A stretch of 64,000 bases of DNA, from contig NZ_CP096889.1 of NCBI RefSeq assembly GCF_004124315.2, positions 2,339,001 to 2,403,000 of the forward strand, written 5' to 3'. The DNA comes from Bacillus cabrialesii (lineage in GTDB: Bacteria; Bacillota; Bacilli; Bacillales; Bacillaceae). Position numbers and translations under genes: made by a program. The notes under the pieces were generated by a model that saw only the letters and a program-made list of their open reading frames with translations, did no database searches and had not been told where the DNA came from. Shown here piece by piece: positions 63,380-64,000 of the stretch (its first letter is position 1; each line of letters opens with the position of its first letter).

Positions 63380-64000
63380 TTATTTTGCCGCCTCTTCAAT
63401 AATGGCAACAACCATTTCTGCCGTTTTAACGAGTTCTTCGACCGGCATTTTTTCATTCTTTGTATGAATTTGCTCGTAACCGACAGCAAGGTTAACCGTC
63501 GGAATGCCATGACCTGCAATCACGTTCGCGTCGCTTCCTCCGCCGCTTGTTTGCAGCTCGCTCGGACGTCCGATTTTAGCTGCCGCTTTTTTCGCGATTT
63601 CAACAACTTGGTCGCCGTCCTGGTATTTGAAGCCCGGGTACATGACTTCAATTTCGACTTCTGCGCGTCCGCCCATCTGGGCAGCGGCCTCTTCAAAAGC
63701 AGCTTTCATTTTCTGAACTTGAGCTTCCATTTTCTCAGGAACTAAAGAGCGGGCTTCAGCAAGAATATGGACTTCGTCGCACACAATGTTTGTTTGTGTG
63801 CCGCCTTCAAACCGGCCGATGTTTGCTGTTGTTTCTTCATCGATGCGGCCCAATGGCATTTTTGAAATGGCTTTGCTAGCAATTGTAATGGCTGAAATGC
63901 CTTTTTCAGGTTCAACCCCGGCGTGTGCGGTTTTTCCGTAAATTGCCGCTCTTACCTTTGCCTGTGTCGGCGCGGCTACAATGATATTTCCGACTTTTCC
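63380..64000 (-). CDS. yqjE: M20 peptidase YqjE, PepT-like (5' end outside window)
   Basis: The frame is open from its stop at 63380 to the window edge, 207 codons, so the N-terminal half is missing. Seen are AHAGVEPEKGISAI of the lid domain, GRFEGGTQTNIVCDEVHILA, SGGGSDANVIAGHGIPTVNL and the final metal His in YEQIHTKNEK, all as in peptidase T-like enzymes of the M20 family. A role in tripeptide or dipeptide breakdown is inferred. Cytoplasmic. Confidence 0.9.
   Translation of the reverse strand, partial: GKVGNIIVAAPTQAKVRAAIYGKTAHAGVEPEKGISAITIASKAISKMPLGRIDEETTANIGRFEGGTQTNIVCDEVHILAEARSLVPEKMEAQVQKMKAAFEEAAAQMGGRAEVEIEVMYPGFKYQDGDQVVEIAKKAAAKIGRPSELQTSGGGSDANVIAGHGIPTVNLAVGYEQIHTKNEKMPVEELVKTAEMVVAIIEEAAK

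Overview
The window is chromosomal DNA of a member of the Bacillus subtilis species complex. Gene order and protein sequences follow the B. subtilis 168 stretch from rluB (ypuL) through the rib, spoVA and spoIIA operons to yqjE. Support comes from strong AGGAGG-type ribosome binding sites, frequent TTG/GTG starts, a large sporulation gene set and compact operons ending in intrinsic terminators. I see no rRNA, tRNA, insertion sequence, CRISPR array or intact prophage. The two edge genes, rluB and yqjE, are cut by the window.

Layout. 1-5142: rluB, the mother-cell set dacB-spmA-spmB, ypuI and the condensin accessory pair scpA-scpB. 5436-10650: ypuF, the riboflavin operon ribD-E-BA-H-T under an FMN riboswitch, and ypuD. 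10887-15798: sipS, two unrecognised small genes with metal-binding motifs, ypzD, ppiB, ypuA and lysA. 15900-23793: spoVAA-AF (dipicolinate transport), then dacF-spoIIAA-spoIIAB-sigF, the first forespore sigma factor with its anti-sigma and anti-anti-sigma factors. 23952-28898: drm-pupG (nucleoside salvage), ripX, yqzK, fur (with a PerR box), spoIIM and yqkK. 29000-34879: mleN-mleA (malate to lactate), ansA-ansB and their repressor ansR.

34888-43718 holds maintenance and accessory genes: an EndoQ-like nuclease (yqxK) with nudF, the 40-residue FtsZ inhibitor gene mciZ, yqkF to yqkD, the five-gene operon yqjY-yqjZ-yqkA-yqkB-yqkC, and an SOS module (yqjW-yqjX divergent from yqzH, with two LexA boxes). 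43715-44260 is a decayed gene. 44453-50482: the MFS transporter yqjV, tiny yqjU, coaA-yqjT and yqjP-yqjQ-dsdA. 50581-54593: a proline T-box in front of proI, then yqjN and namA. 54703-64000: yqjL, rpmGA, rnz, the pentose phosphate genes zwf and gndA, the second Y-family polymerase yqjH, the translation-arrest pair mifM-yqjG, yqjF and part of yqjE.

Most of the window is conserved core. The less ordinary parts are the unrecognised gene pair at 11535-12194, the frameshifted gene at 43715-44260, an intrinsic terminator inside the yqkK reading frame, antisense overlap of yqjT transcripts with yqjU, and several regulatory RNAs or arrest elements. I found no clearly new multi-gene system. Assignments come from recall of the families and reading of the sequence, without database searches.
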